Below, one piece after another: positions 22,032 to 34,329 of a DNA stretch of 64,000 nucleotides. Position 1 is the stretch's first letter, and the number at the start of each line of letters is the position of its first letter. The notes below the pieces were generated by a model that saw nothing but the letters and a program-made list of their open reading frames with translations, did no database searches and had not been told where the DNA came from. The stretch is from Amphiduros pacificus (Eukaryota > Annelida > Polychaeta > Phyllodocida > Hesionidae), in the NCBI GenBank assembly GCA_949316495.1, contig OX439008.1:43285011-43349010 (forward strand), read 5' to 3'. Position numbers and translations under genes: made by a program.

Positions 22032-22469
22032 AAAACAGTGGTATTGAGGGAATATGGAAAGAAAGTCAGAGTGCAGTTCCTTCTGATGCCATTAAAATCA
22101 ACACCAATGAAAACCAAGAAACCTATGTTGGACGCATACACAAATATGGAGGGATATTTCCTGGATACATCACCGATGCATTATACTACATTGAAGATGA
22201 TAGGGAGTTCTCTGATTTGACGTATGACATCCTGATAGATAGTGGAAATATATCATGGAGATATATTTCTTCAACTTATGATCCATTACTTGACGCTCTT
22301 CTTGGAGGATATCTTATAGATGGCACCACTGTTTACCCATGTAGAGCTTTCTGCAATAGTTCACTTTCATACCATGCTGGATACTACAACCCAACACTTC
22401 AAGTAGCAATGCTTCTGTATGACAGCAAAGTGGCCATTACTCACACTAACTTCCAAATACTCATGTACA
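22032..22469 (+). CDS. DM9/DUF3421-like gene, exon C
   Basis: A 438-bp exon, acceptor AAAATTTAG (AG at 22030-22031) and donor GTAAGC (22470), phase 1-1. Residues include [68 protein letters not shown] and FQILMYS. The LY-x-R position reads VYPCRA, and two Cys (CRAFC) are unique to this unit. The phase 1 donor requires a further exon downstream, but none is recognisable in the following kilobases, so the gene is incomplete in the window or has a long 3' intron. Confidence 0.72.
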
Positions 22470-24235
22470 GTAAGCAAAATTTACCTTTTATCTAAAAAGA
22501 ATTTACAAAATTATCTCACTTGTCTATTTACATAGATAAGATTATATAAAATTATATATTTTGTTTTTGTAAAATTACAAACATATCTTCATGAATTAAG
22601 ATGTACATATATTATGCTTTCTGAATTCTGTGCTGATCAATTTATTCAATAAGATCATATTTGTATTGGTTAAGTTTGCTCTGGTGACTTATTCGGTTAT
22701 TCCTTTAGGTAAAAATCAGGTAAGGCATGTATATCATAAATTCCATTCTATAATAACATAAATATATCGACCATAATATATTCAGATAAAAAAAATAGTT
22801 GTTGTTTGCTGATGACTAAATTTACCTTAAATTTATATTGTAAGTATATTTTCCTTTTGGTATATTCCTCACCATAAGAGTCATAATGTGACATTTACAT
22901 TCCATTTGTGAATATGCAACTTTCTTTTGTATTTATGATACATAATAATATAATTATAAGATAAAACTGACACTGTTATAGGATGTTTGAAAAATTCTTT
23001 AGCATAATACAAATTACACACTGTTTTAAATGATTCTGATTTTCTTGTATGAAATATATCACCTCAAATTTTGATAAAGGCAACAAAATGATTCAGCAAC
23101 AGATATTGAAATTATTGTTAAATATTATAATGATTTATTTCTCCAAAATATACATATATATATAGTTATGGATTATTCAAATATGAAAATGTTTCAAAAA
23201 ATGAACTCCCATGATAAGCACATGATGTTTACTGCAAGGACAGCTGAATGAATCCAATATTCAATCCTTGAAGTTTCTTACTGTAAAACATCCAGTGAAA
23301 GGTAAGTAATCATTAAGGTAAGTAACCATAAAGGTAAGTAACCATTTCTACACATCACCAGAAATGACAGACATTGAACATGAGATGGGTAGCACAAAAC
23401 AGTGGGTACATGGTGTCACTTTCACCCAGCATAACTGGAAAATGAGGACTTGAAACAATGTGTACTTTCACCTGGCAAATAAATATAATGATCCAAACCC
23501 CTGAAAAGTAAATAGACATTCTACACAATTGATTCTACTTCTAGGTGAAGTATGTTATTATGACAAAGAACATTGTAACATAAAGCAAAATTATTGAAAA
23601 TAATTGACTACATGGGAGTGAACGGGAAACGTCACGTCACTGCTATCAATATGTTAATTTTGTGCGAGAATGGTTGACCGATAAAGGGGCGAAGGTGCTG
23701 TGCGCAAGCGCTCTGAATCATTATTTCCATTCCATCTCTCGTAAGGTATAAATGTAAAATGAGTTGTTCATTATTGGGAACAAATTTACAGTTGGATTTT
23801 TTGATAAAGGTGGCTGTGAAGAAGGTAAATTAATGATTATTTTGCGTTATAGGCATCAGAGGGTATTCCGCTATGTATTTTGGCTGTTATTTGTACCAAA
23901 GAAAGAAATTTTCTGCATAGTTGAAGATGTTAATGTATTATCACTCACGTAGCAGGGAGATCTCGGCAGGAAAATTATTTGTGTTTAATTTGTAGATAAC
24001 ATGTTAATTTGAGCATAAACAGGTTTTGTAATGAAACGGAGGAGGAAATGAGGTAAAATAAGAAAATATTAAACTTGTTGTGAGAACTAGGTCGAGATGG
24101 CCGGCAGTGGACAAGCCACGTGGTGAGAACGATTGAAAGAAATTTGGGGTCAGTGGAAGAAAAGAAATGAACACTATACATATTTAGTTTGAAAATAATA
24201 TAACTCAAGAAAGTCAGGATTGAAAGAATAAATCA
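22470..24235. other. AT-rich intron or intergenic stretch, with GTAAGT triplet and a promoter-like patch
   Basis: No DM9-like or other coding frame is seen. At 23302-23345 the sequence AAGGTAAGTAAYCAT occurs three times. Around 23630-23760 a CG-containing patch carries AAACGTCACGTCACTG and later GGTATAAATG, a CRE-like plus TATA-like arrangement that could be a promoter. The short plus-strand frame at 23764-23952 follows it but has no recognisable features. Confidence 0.4.
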
Positions 24236-24620
24236 GGCCAAAGGAGGACAAGAAAACGAACAAAATGTTAAGCCATGTTTTCATATTTAAAAAGAAATTG
24301 ACAAGTATCCAAGACATGATTTCAATCAAAGAGAATGTTTGAAAATAATGTCAAAACAAATTAATATTTCATAATGCAGCAAATGGTGATAGGATTGAAA
24401 GGAAGAATTAGGTCAAAGGACGACAAGAAATGAACAAAATATTAAAGCCATGTTTTCAATATTTTTAAAAAAATTGACAATTATCCAAGATAGAGAATAC
24501 ATATATAATACAGAATAAGTTATATATGCATTTTAATTAAAAACAACCAGGTCAAAGGAGGACAAGAGATGAACAAAATATCAAACCATGTTTTCACTAT
24601 TTTAAAGGAAATTGACATTG
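24236..24620. repeat. Three diverged copies of a ~75-bp segment
   Basis: A core containing GGTCAAAGGAGGACAAGA, then GAACAAAAT, CCATGTTTTCA and AAATTGACA, occurs at about 24236-24310, 24412-24482 and 24549-24620. Spacing is unequal, with unrelated sequence between. These look like old segmental duplications; no frame is conserved across the three. Confidence 0.6.
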
Positions 24621-25237
24621 TTCACAAAAAGAGCGAATTAAAGTTATATGTATTTAATTGATAAGGAATTAAGAAAGAGATCAAAACTTTTTTAATTTAA
24701 AGTTAAAATAATTTAAACTAAGGAAAATTGTGTTAGGATTGAAAGAAAGAAACAAGTTGTTGGAAGACAAGGAAAAGGTTTATATCGAAATAAGGTGCTG
24801 TGATGTGTGAATAACAATACTTTTTAAGAGAGTGTGAATTAAAGACAAAGCATACAAGAGATGGTATGGAGGGCCAGCTGGTTTATGAAGAACCAGTCTA
24901 GAGGGAGGGGGGAGATAGCACTAAGGTTAAGAACATTACTAATAATTTTAAGAAATGTTATGATTTATTATGGTAGTGTGAGTCCGATACCATGCTGTAC
25001 TGATGGAACAGAAAACAAAGACGTTGTTGCATGGGCACTCCTCCATATGCAGACTAGAGAGATGTATAGAGCGGGAAGGATTATCTAAAGATTACATAAG
25101 TAGTTTGGAAACAAAGTGGCATGGGGACGGGGGGTGGCTGAGAATGATAAGAATAAAGAGGGATACAGAACTAATATCGAGTAAACGAACAGACAGTGTA
25201 TACATAGACAGGACAGCAAACTCCTTGGATGGAGACT
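24621..25237. other. Purine-rich unassigned stretch
   Basis: The strand is rich in A and G. Plus-strand frames at 24861-25332 have no recognisable domain and the last runs into the 61-bp array, so they are not taken as genes. Confidence 0.4.
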
Positions 25238-26525
25238 GTAAAGTAGAGAATGTAATAGAGAGGGTGATTAGGATAGGTAGGCATCTTAATAGGCTAGGGG
25301 TAAGTAGAGAATGTAATAGAGAGGGTGATTAGGGTAGGTAGGCATCTTAAAAGGCTAGGGGTAAGTAGAGAATGTAATAGAGAGGGTGATTAGGGTAGGT
25401 AGGCATCTTAAAAGGCTAGGGGTAAGTAGAGAATGTAATAGAGAGGGTGATTAGGGTAGGTAGGCATCTTAAAAGGCTAGGGTTAAGTAGAGAATGTAAT
25501 AGAGAGGGTGATTAGGGTAGGTAGGCATCTTAAAAGGCTAGGGGTAAGTAGAGAATGTAATAGAGAGGGTGATTAGGGTAGGTAGGCATCTTAAAAGGCT
25601 AGGGGTAAGTAGAGAATGTAATAGAGAGGGTGATTAGGGTAGGTAGGCATCTTAAAAGGCTAGGGGTAAGTAGAGAATGTAATAGAGAGGGTGATTAGGG
25701 TAGGTAGGCATCTTAAAAGGCTAGGGGTAAGTAGAGAATGTAATAGAGAGGGTGATTAGGGTAGGTAGGCATCTTAAAAGGCTAGGGTTAAGTAGAGAAT
25801 GTAATGGAGAGGGTGATTAGGGTAGGTAGGCATCTTAAAAGGCTAGGGGTAAGTAGAAAATGTAATAGAGAGGGTGATTAGGGTAGGTAGGCATCTTAAA
25901 AGGCTAGGGTTAAGTAGAGAATGTAATGGAGAGGGTGATTAGGGTAGGTAGGCATCTTAAAAGGCTAGGGGTAAGTAGAAAATGTAATAGAGAGGGTGAT
26001 TAGGGTAGGTAGGCATCTTAAAAGGCTAGGGTTAAGTAGAGAATGTAATGGAGAGGGTGATTAGGGTAGGTAGGCATCTTAAAGGGCTAGGGTTAAGTAG
26101 AGAATGTAATGGAGAGGGTGATTAGGGTAGGTAGGCATCTTAAAAGGCTAGGGTTAAGTAGAAAATGTAATGGAGAGGGTGATTAGGGTAGGTAGGCATC
26201 TTAAAAGGCTAGGGGTAAGTAGAAAATGTAATAGAGAGGGTGATTAGGGTAGGTAGGCATCTTAAAAGGCTAGGGTTAAGTAGAGAATGTAATGGAGAGG
26301 GTGATTAGGGTAGGTAGGCATCTTAAAAGGCTAGGGTTAAGTAGAGAATGTAATGGAGAGGGTGATTAGGGTAGGTAGGCATCTTAAAAGGCTAGGGTTA
26401 AGTAGAGAATGTAATGGAGAGGGTGATTAGGGTAGGTAGGCATCTTAAAAGGCTAGGGGTAAGTAGAGAATGTAATAGAGAGGGTGATTAGGGTAGGTAG
26501 GCATCTTAAAAGGCTAGGGGTAAAG
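25238..26525 (+). repeat. 61-bp minisatellite, about 21 units with higher-order pattern
   Basis: The unit (AGGGTGATTAGGGTAGG, then TAGGCATCTTAAAAGGC and TAGGGGTAAGTAGAGAATG and AATAGAG) repeats about 21 times. Three diagnostic sites separate types: GGGG or GGGT before TAAG, GAGAATG or GAAAATG, and ATAGAG or ATGGAG. The left part is nearly all one type. From about 25787 two types alternate, then runs of one type appear, indicating unequal exchange in multi-unit steps. The units contain the telomere-like words TTAGGGTAGG but are not telomeric. Confidence 0.97.
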
Positions 26526-28800
26526 CTCGTAATGGTATTACACCGAACCATCCTATTACCACAATAAATAAGAATACAAAGAGATGATACTACACTGAAT
26601 CAGACCAAGGTTCCTATCGCTACAAGAATACAAAGAGATGGTGCACTTGTTACTTTGGATTCAACTTTATATTGAATCAGTCTAATCATTTCAGAGCTCA
26701 TTAGCTTGGGGGGTGTAATGGTCAATTATTTTTGGCCTGTCATTCTTGTGAACTAAAAAGTCTTTTTTTTTTGGTACTAACAAAATGTGGTTTTCCTGAA
26801 GGGGAACATAAATATAAGTAGTGAAAGTAAAAAGTGTGATTAAAAATAGAGGGTGAAGAATAAGAAGTTAAGAGAAGGAAGGGAAATAAGAATTAAAGAA
26901 AGGTTACCATGATATTAACTTTTTAGAAATCAAAATGCTTATAGGCCACCAAAATGGAAAACAACCAAAGGAGAGGAAGTGAAAGGGAAAGGAAGAAAAA
27001 GGGAACAAGAATACACTGAGAAAGACCAACAAACCAGATGGAGAAGAGATAGACCAATAGACAAGACAAATCTTAGAAACAAGTGTAGCAGTAGGGAAAA
27101 TTTGCTGAAACAACAGGAATATATAGAGGTTCCACATAGCAGCAGAGACAACACATCACCACCATCATCAGGGAAGTACATAAAAACAACAGTCAACAAC
27201 TACAAAATATGTGTAAGGCGATATGACCAGAAAAAAAATACTATGGACTTTTGTGAGAGAAAGAGGATCAGCAAAAGGTGCACTATTTCAGACAATTAGG
27301 GAATTGGTGCAGAAATTCATTTCTAGGATATATCAGACAACAAAAATATGTTTTCAATACTGAATATTATGTGTTAGGGAACTCTCCATGGCGGGCCTTG
27401 GGGGGCAGTCCCGGTTGTTGCCTGGGCAAAGTAGCCTCCTGAACTTGGGGGTGGGGGGGTGGTAATTGGGGAAATAGAGTGGGGATGTGGATTATCTGGC
27501 AAACTGAAGGTGACTAAAGTCAGTAGTTGGAATCAAGAGAAATATTTCGGAATTCTAATAAAAAATGTTTTAATGAATACACAACAGGTGTACAAGTAGA
27601 AACCAGTAAAAGAGGTGAATAAAACAAATGTGAACTTTGAAATATAGGCTGTAATAGGTGAACAAAATGTGGTAAAAGTTAAGTTGAGTGTCGAACTTTG
27701 TAAGAAAATTCCAAGTAAGCTGGAACTGCTTAAGTAAGGTAAATAACAGCAGTATAGAATAAGGGGTGAAATTGGTGTAAAAAAGGAGATTTTGGATGAA
27801 ATGTAAAAATTGGGGAGAAGGATAATATGGAAGGTTTCAACAGAAAAGGCTGCCAGTATAAATTGTAAATTTAAGAGAATTAAGTGAATTAAGAAGCAAA
27901 ATTTTATAAGATATAAGAGGTCAAGGGTAAGAAGGTCAAATGTCAATAAAAATTTCAGGTAAACAGGTAGAGACCCAAATTCTATTGGTCATCCCCAGAA
28001 TAAGGGGAAAGAAAAGTATGAAATTGGTAATTAAGGCATAATTGTATGGTTATGATAGCAAAATATAGAATTTAATCAAATTAAGGTAAAAACAAGAAAT
28101 CGCCTAGTATTAGGAAATTAAGTCTAAGTATAAAGACATTTAACGGGGTGAAAAAGCTTGCCATTATAAAATCTACAAATTCCCAGTATAGGGAATTCCC
28201 CATAAAATTAAGCTGCTGGATAATTTGTAAATTTTAATGCAAGAATTTGTGATAACCTGTTCAGTTTAAATAAAAGGAGGAAATATTACAATTTGGTGAA
28301 ATCTAGAAATTGGAACACAGATTGTGGTATAATGAACCAAAGAATTAAGATGTTGAGAAACTGGAAGTTTGTATAATCTATATGAAGCATCTGAATAAAT
28401 GGTAAAAGGTTTCTGAAATTTATTTATTCAAATTCAGGTAGTGTAATCTGAAAATGATAATTATTGACATAAATTATAATTATGTGAATAAAAAAGTAGA
28501 CCTGGCTGAATGTAAAAATTTGCTTGTTTGTCTGTTCACTTTCATAAAGTCAATCTATGCTTTGGGAGCAAAAGGATCATCAATGCATATCTGGTTTCCT
28601 AATAATTCCTAAGATTATGGTTCAGTTTAATTGCAGGACATTACAGAAAGACATGTTCAGAGAAATCTTGTATACACACCAGCCCTTATCGTCTCTGATC
28701 AATATGTTTGCAATTTGTTATAACATGGTCCAAGTGATTAAATATATTTATTATTGCTCTGTGACATACTGACAAAAATAGTATTAATGAAGGCTCTATG
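26526..28800. other. Unassigned, purine-rich region with one weak ORF (26979-27299)
   Basis: The plus-strand frame 26979-27299 codes for 106 very basic, Lys/Arg/Glu-rich residues (KGKGRKREQEYTEKDQQTRW) with no recognisable domain. Base composition alone can explain it. A G-rich patch lies at 27385-27460. The remaining sequence is A- and G-rich without a convincing frame on either strand. Confidence 0.35.
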
Positions 28801-28804
28801 ACAA

Positions 28805-29120
28805 TTTTTGTTTGTTTGTTTGGGGTTTTACATCACTTACAACAATATTTCAGTCATTTCGTGATGAGACCTACTTGTAACAGATATAGTGGTGCCTCAC
28901 TGAATTGTCATGTCACAGGTCCTTGACATGACAACCCACCTGGTCACAGATTTACAAGGACAATGGGTTAACCCTTTGGCATGGGCCTCAGCTCATGTGT
29001 GAAATTGTATCATGAATTCAATCTCAGCATGGCCGCAGATCGAACCAACATGCTATGGATCACCACAGAGGAACTGGTGCTAATAAGCTGGCACTTTAAC
29101 CAACTGCCCCATGGCCCATG
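28805..29120 (-). mobile_element. tRNA-derived SINE, copy 3 (older)
   Basis: Minus-strand SINE with the same body as copies 1 and 2. It carries more changes, including in the B box (GATCGAACCAACATG on the plus strand) and the A box (CAACTGCCCCATGG), so it is probably transcriptionally dead. The tail TTTGTTTGTTTG is at the left. It ends next to the LTR at 29129. No convincing target duplication is seen. Confidence 0.88.
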
Positions 29121-29128
29121 GCCCCCTC

Positions 29129-29268
29129 TGTAATATATGTATCTGGTGGGATAAACTAGACAGCTATCAAGTGACCAACAAGTAACGTGGCTTGCTCATC
29201 AACATTTAATACTTCCGGTCCGAGGGACCATCTCATAATTATACTCGATTCGGGGAGCATCTATTACA
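29129..29268 (-). repeat. Short 3' LTR of the Gypsy fossil
   Basis: A 140-bp segment that, on the minus strand, begins TGTAATAGATG and ends ATATATTACA, giving TG...CA ends with a short terminal inversion. It is directly preceded by the purine tract AAAGAAAGGGAGC at 29269-29281. That order (coding region, polypurine tract, TG) is expected for a 3' LTR. The 5' partner is absent. Confidence 0.65.
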
Positions 29269-31560
29269 GCTCCCTTTCTTTAAATTGAGAAGTACACTGT
29301 ATATAGAATAATTAAATAAATTATTCAGATACCAAATAAATGTTCACTTAAGGTATTGTTAGCATTTGACTAGAATGAATGTAAATCAGTTCATATATTG
29401 CTCACAGTCAGAGTACTTGTAAAGTTACATTGAATAATAAAATAAAGCAATTGAATATGAATAACAGTTGTTATCTCCAGGTATTAAATATCTGTTTTTA
29501 AATGTATGTAAGTCTTTTCTCTTCTCATCCCTTTTCATTGAAAAATGGAAAAACTCTGCTATACCAGATTTACACAATCAATCTTAAGCATTACCAATTT
29601 GCTCAAACATTACTGCTTTTTTATAGTTTTATAGACACACAGTAGTAGAAACTAAAAGATAGTACACACAGACATTACTTTCAATGCACAAGTTTAAATT
29701 GAACTATAAATTTACTTTTTATGACATTGCATTCAATGAAGCAGAATTATACTTTTATGTAAATGATATTTGACACAAGAAATGTTCACTTGAATTATAC
29801 AGTCACAATATGAATTCTTCAAATTCTACAGTCACAAATTAAATACTTTGGTGAATAATATAATCAGATTGTCACAAATACGTCGCTCCAGTTAGACAAA
29901 CATAATGAAAAAAATTATATTGTTATGCAATTAAGTAAGAAATACACAGTTATGGATTGTCTCCAGTATGAATGCAAAATATGAAGTTTTGGGAAAAAAA
30001 TGAAAAAAACACATGATATACATGTGTGATATCGGTGAATTTAGGTCTCATAATTCTTAAATTTTACAGGTGGATTTGATATGCGACCAGATCTTGTGTG
30101 AACAGCTGGTGGTCAATTGACACTAGGGGGTGCTAAAGTTGCACGCTGCTGCACTAGCAAGGGTGCATTGGTGAGTTTGGAAGCAACCACTGACTTTTGC
30201 ACTCTATTTGACACACTATCTGGCACATTTTGCACAGGATTCGGTTCTTCCTCTTCCGGATCTCCAGCTCTGTTTTGAGCAGATGGCGACCATTTCGCCT
30301 GAACAGCGAACCTGCTGAATTTTCCACTATGTAGGATCTCTGATCTGGACATGCATCCATAACACGCCCTGGTTTCCACAGGCAATCCACCGCAGATCTC
30401 ATGCGGATCGTGTCACCTGGCTGTAGCTTTGAAAGCGGCTTTGCATGTTGATCATAATAGCCTTTTTGTTTGTTTCTGCACATCTTCAGACACGACTTGA
30501 TTTTCTGCGAGTGAACTTGATTTGGCTGTAAGAGTGATCTGGCTGTAGGTAGACGAGTCTGCGTCCTCCGACCCATCAACCGTTGTGCTGGTGAGCCTAC
30601 TGTATGATCTCTGGGGGTGAGGCTAGATATGGATCACCATTTGGCTCTTGCTTGGACTTCTTCAAAAGTCTCTTAGCCGTTTGTACTGCCTTCAGCCATC
30701 CCGTTGCCTTGGGCATACGTCGGGCTTGATGTTACGAGTTTGAAACCATAGTCCTCTGCAAACTTCTGGAATGCATTTCCAGCATACTGTTTGGCATTGT
30801 CACTCACAAAGTTTATAATTGTTTCACTGTTGAGCTTGAACAACTCTCCCAGTTCAAAGAATTCACTGAAGTAGTCTACTATGACAATGTAGTGGTCTCC
30901 TTCTAGCTCAAAGATGTCTTAAGCAACCTTGCTCCAGGGGCGGTCTGGAACTTCTGATGGTTGAAGTGGTTCCTTCTGTTGTTTATTTCGATATTGCAGA
31001 CACATCGCACATTTGCCAACCAACTGTTCAATTTGTTTTCCCATTCCCGGCCAAAACAACACATCCTTGGCCCGGAGTTTGCATTTGACCATTCCCAGGT
31101 GTAGTGTTTGGATTATTTTCAGAATGTTAGGTCTATGGCATCAGGTACCACAACATATTTTACCTCTGATATCCCAGTAGGGTCTGATTACCATGGGAAC
31201 GTCCTTCTGGGTCAGCGGCCATCCTGACCTTATGACATCACTTAGTTCTTGTAACACTGGGTCTGCTTCTGTGTTTTTCAGTAGAACGTTCTGCTTCTCT
31301 GGGCTGAAAGACACAACTTGAGCAGTGCAGACCATTATCTCATCATCCAGTACTGATCTACCCTGGTACAGTAGTGAAGCTCTGCTGAGAGTGTCCGCCA
31401 CTGGTATCTCTGGTCCTGGCTTGCATACCAGTTGGAACGGATATGGTTGGATTTTCAGTAACATCTTTTGTAGCCTGATTTGTGTATGTCTTTCTCATAT
31501 ATTGATTCAAGTGGCTTGTGTTCTGTAATGACTTTTAGGTCATCACATCCATAGATGAGC
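29129..31560 (-). mobile_element. Fossil Ty3/Gypsy LTR retrotransposon, 3' part
   Basis: A minus-strand LTR-element remnant. In order it shows the end of the RNase H region (about 31464, with the PGPEIPVADTLSRA motif), the integrase zinc-binding and core regions (about 31100-30600), and the integrase C-terminal domain (about 30579-30150, with KLQPGDTIRM). A short non-coding stretch, a polypurine tract and the 3' LTR (29129-29268) follow. Gag, protease and most of RT are absent, so it is 5'-truncated. The coding part is broken in several places and it looks old. Confidence 0.8.
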
Positions 31561-31714
31561 TTGTGAAACTTGATACAGGCATGAAATGTAAATCACTAAG
31601 AGGACAAAATGGTCTTAATATTGGGAGCTGTAAAGTGCAATCCATCTCAAGCAGGATACTACTGGTTAAAGATTTTTTTTAATTCTAATTTTGATGTCCT
31701 TTTTATGATGCACA

Positions 31715-32441
31715 CATGACGAGGATGTGGATGAGGAGATTGCAAACCATCTTGATGAAGGTAACCTTAAACTTCACTCAGTCCCCAGTATGTGGATGAG
31801 GAGATAGCTGACCACCTTGATGAAGGTAACCTTAAACTCCACTCAGTCCCCAGGATGTGGATGAGGAGATAGCTAACCACCTGGAAGAAGGTAACCTTGA
31901 ACTCCACTCAGTCCCCAGGATGTGGATGAGGAGATAGCTGACCACTTGGAAGAAGGTAACCTTGAACTCCACTCAGTCCCCAGGATGTGGATGGGTAGAT
32001 AGCTGACCACCTGGAAGAAGGTAACCTTGAACTCCACTCAGTCCCCAGGATGTGGATGGGGAGATAGCTGACCACTTGGAAGAAGGTAACCTTAAACTCC
32101 ACTCAGTCCCCAGTATGTGGATGGGGAGATAGCTGACCACTTGGAAGAAGGTAACCTTAAACTCCACTCAGTCCCCAGTATGTGGATGGGTAGATAGCTG
32201 ACCGCCTGGAAGAAGGTAACCTTAAACTCCACTCAGTCCCCAGTATGTGGATGAGGAGATAGCTGACCACTTGGAAGAAGGTAACCTTAAACTCCACTCA
32301 GTCCCCAGTATGTGGATGAGGAGATAGCTGACCACTTGGAAGAAGGTAACCTTGAACTCCACTCAGTCCCCAGGATGTGGATGGGTAGATAGCTAACCAC
32401 CTTGAAGAAGGTAACTTTAAACTCCACTCAGTCCCCAGGAT
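31715..32441 (+). repeat. 65-bp minisatellite, about 11 units
   Basis: Units of 65 bp around ATGTGGATGAGGAGATAGC, TGACCAC, AAGGTAACCTT and CCACTCAGTCCCCAG repeat about eleven times, with a few alternating variants (GGTAGATAG/GGAGATAG, AACCTTGAAC/AACCTTAAAC). It ends exactly where LINE endonuclease sequence begins, so the LINE's 5' truncation point coincides with the array end. Confidence 0.95.
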
Positions 32442-34320
32442 AACCCGCAGAGGAGGCGGGCTGGAATTTATTCACAAACGTGAACTACCCTTTGTTTCCA
32501 ATAAACTGATACAACCAACTAAAACCATGGAACTAATGGAGTCCTCTCTATCAATGAAATGGAAAGGAAGTGACCTTTGTGGTAATTTACAGGCCCGAAC
32601 CCTCACCTTCAAACAGCTATACCTACTCTAGATGTTATGATGAATTCGTGAGATTAGGCGCACACTATTTACTATTATCTTCCTTGGCAACTATGATTTC
32701 CATATGAACAAACCTAATAAATATGATGTTGTTAAATTTAATGATATATTAAATACCTTTGATCTGACGCAATGGGTACAGGAATCCACTCATAAACTTG
32801 GAAATACCCTTGATTTTATAATGACTTTTAATGGTAACAAACTACTGAGGTGCCATCTAGTAAATGAATACATCTCGGATAACAAAATGATCCTCATGAC
32901 ACTATCCATGAATACACCTAAACTAAATAAAAAAAACATTAAATACAGGGATTTTAAGAATATTGATAAGTAGTCCCTTATCAGGGACATCAAGGCTCCA
33001 GGCGTTGAGGATACTGAAGACTGGAAAGACTCATTTCTGAAGGACATGGTTTACTTCTATGACATTAGACTATCAGCACCTATTGAAAGCATGCCCCTTC
33101 AAAACTGGCAAATATTAATATGACGAAACCAGTACTTTAGATGAGTGATCATATTAAGGATGAGAGATCCCTTAAGAGGAGGCTCGAATGAAAAATGAAT
33201 AAAACTGATTCACTGATTCACACACCACTTCAGATATACTAGCAAGGTATGACTTGAGCTACCACATTTACACTGATGATACTCAGATTTACATCCCCAT
33301 TGACCACCAAAAATGTGATAATATAAACATCAATGAACGAAAACTAGAAAACTGGCAGTGCATAAAAGAAGTGAGAGCATTTCTTATTACAAATAAGATG
33401 AAAATCATTGATAGCAAGACTGAAATGCTCGTATATACGGACAGATTAAATACTGCTGTTCCATCAATTATAAATACTGTCAAGGTAGGGGACACGGGGA
33501 ACTAAGGTCGAGTGGCTGCATCTACCTCATGGTTCCAAATACTCGCCTAAAGTGATTAGGTGACAAGGTCTTCTCTGCGGCGGCACCAAAACTATGAAAC
33601 GATCTCCCTACTTACATAAGAAACATCCTTACTCTCAGTATATAAGAAACATCCTTACTCTCAGTATATAAGAAACAGCCTTACTCTCAGTATATAAGAA
33701 ACAGCCATACTCTCAGTATATAAGAAACAGCCTTACTCTCAGTATATAAGAAACAGCCTTACTCTCAGTATATAAGAAACAGCCTTACTCTCAGTATATA
33801 AGAAACAGCCTTACTCTCAGTATATAAGAAACAGCCTTACTCTCAGTATATAAGAAACAGCCTTACTCTCAGTATATAAGAAACAGCCTTACTCTCAGTA
33901 TATATTAAGAAACAGCCTTACTCTCAGTATATATTAAGAAACAGCCTTACTCTCAGTATATATTAAGAAACAGCCTTACTCTCAGTATATATTAAGAAAC
34001 AGCCTTACTCTTAGTATATATTAAGAAACAGCCTTACTCTCAGTATATATTAAGAAACAGCCTTACTCTCAGTATATATTAAGAAACAGCCTTACTCTCA
34101 GTATATAAGAAACAGCCTTACTCTCAGTATATATTAAGAAACAGCCTTACTCTCAGTATATAAGAAACAGCCTTACTCTCAGTATATAAGAAACAGCCTT
34201 ACTCTCAGTATAGTTAAAGGTCGGCTTAAGACTCATTTTTTTAGACAATCTTTCCTCCTTAATACAACGCTATGGACAGACCTGGTTTGGTATCAGCGCT
34301 ATAAAAATAGTATTTTTATA
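32442..34320 (+). mobile_element. L2-like LINE, second subfamily, internally expanded
   Basis: Plus-strand fragments: endonuclease from about 32445 (AGGAGGCGGG coding RGGG-like text, then MNKPNKYDVVKFNDILN and the STHKLGNTLDFIMTFNGNK segment at 32704-32973). A deletion removes most of RT. Then 33254-33505 carries YHIYTDDTQIYIPIDHQK (YTDD in place of YADD) and KMKIIDSKTEMLV. A further gap is followed by the C-terminal text PTYIRNILTLS, a 22-unit minisatellite, and the ending KGRLKTHFFRQSF near 34250. It is closest to the LINE at 52370-55160 and distinct from the 35083 family. It is non-functional because of deletions and frameshifts. Confidence 0.8.
33614..34212 (+). repeat. 26/29-bp minisatellite grown from LINE coding sequence, 22 units
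   Basis: Twenty-two units of ATAAGAAACAGCCTTACTCT plus CAGTAT (26 bp), with a 29-bp variant (ATTAAG start) from about unit 12 to unit 19. The first unit reads in frame with the LINE (YIRNILTLS) and the sequence after the last unit continues the LINE's conserved ending, so the array arose inside the element. Confidence 0.95.
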
Positions 34321-34329
34321 ATTAAAACA

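Noticed and set aside
25256-26525. Telomere-like (TTAGGG) array
   Set aside because: TTAGGG occurs once per 61-bp unit as part of a longer, unrelated sequence.
26979-27299. Basic nuclear protein gene
   Set aside because: Explained by A/G-rich composition; no domain, splice site or homologous copy seen.
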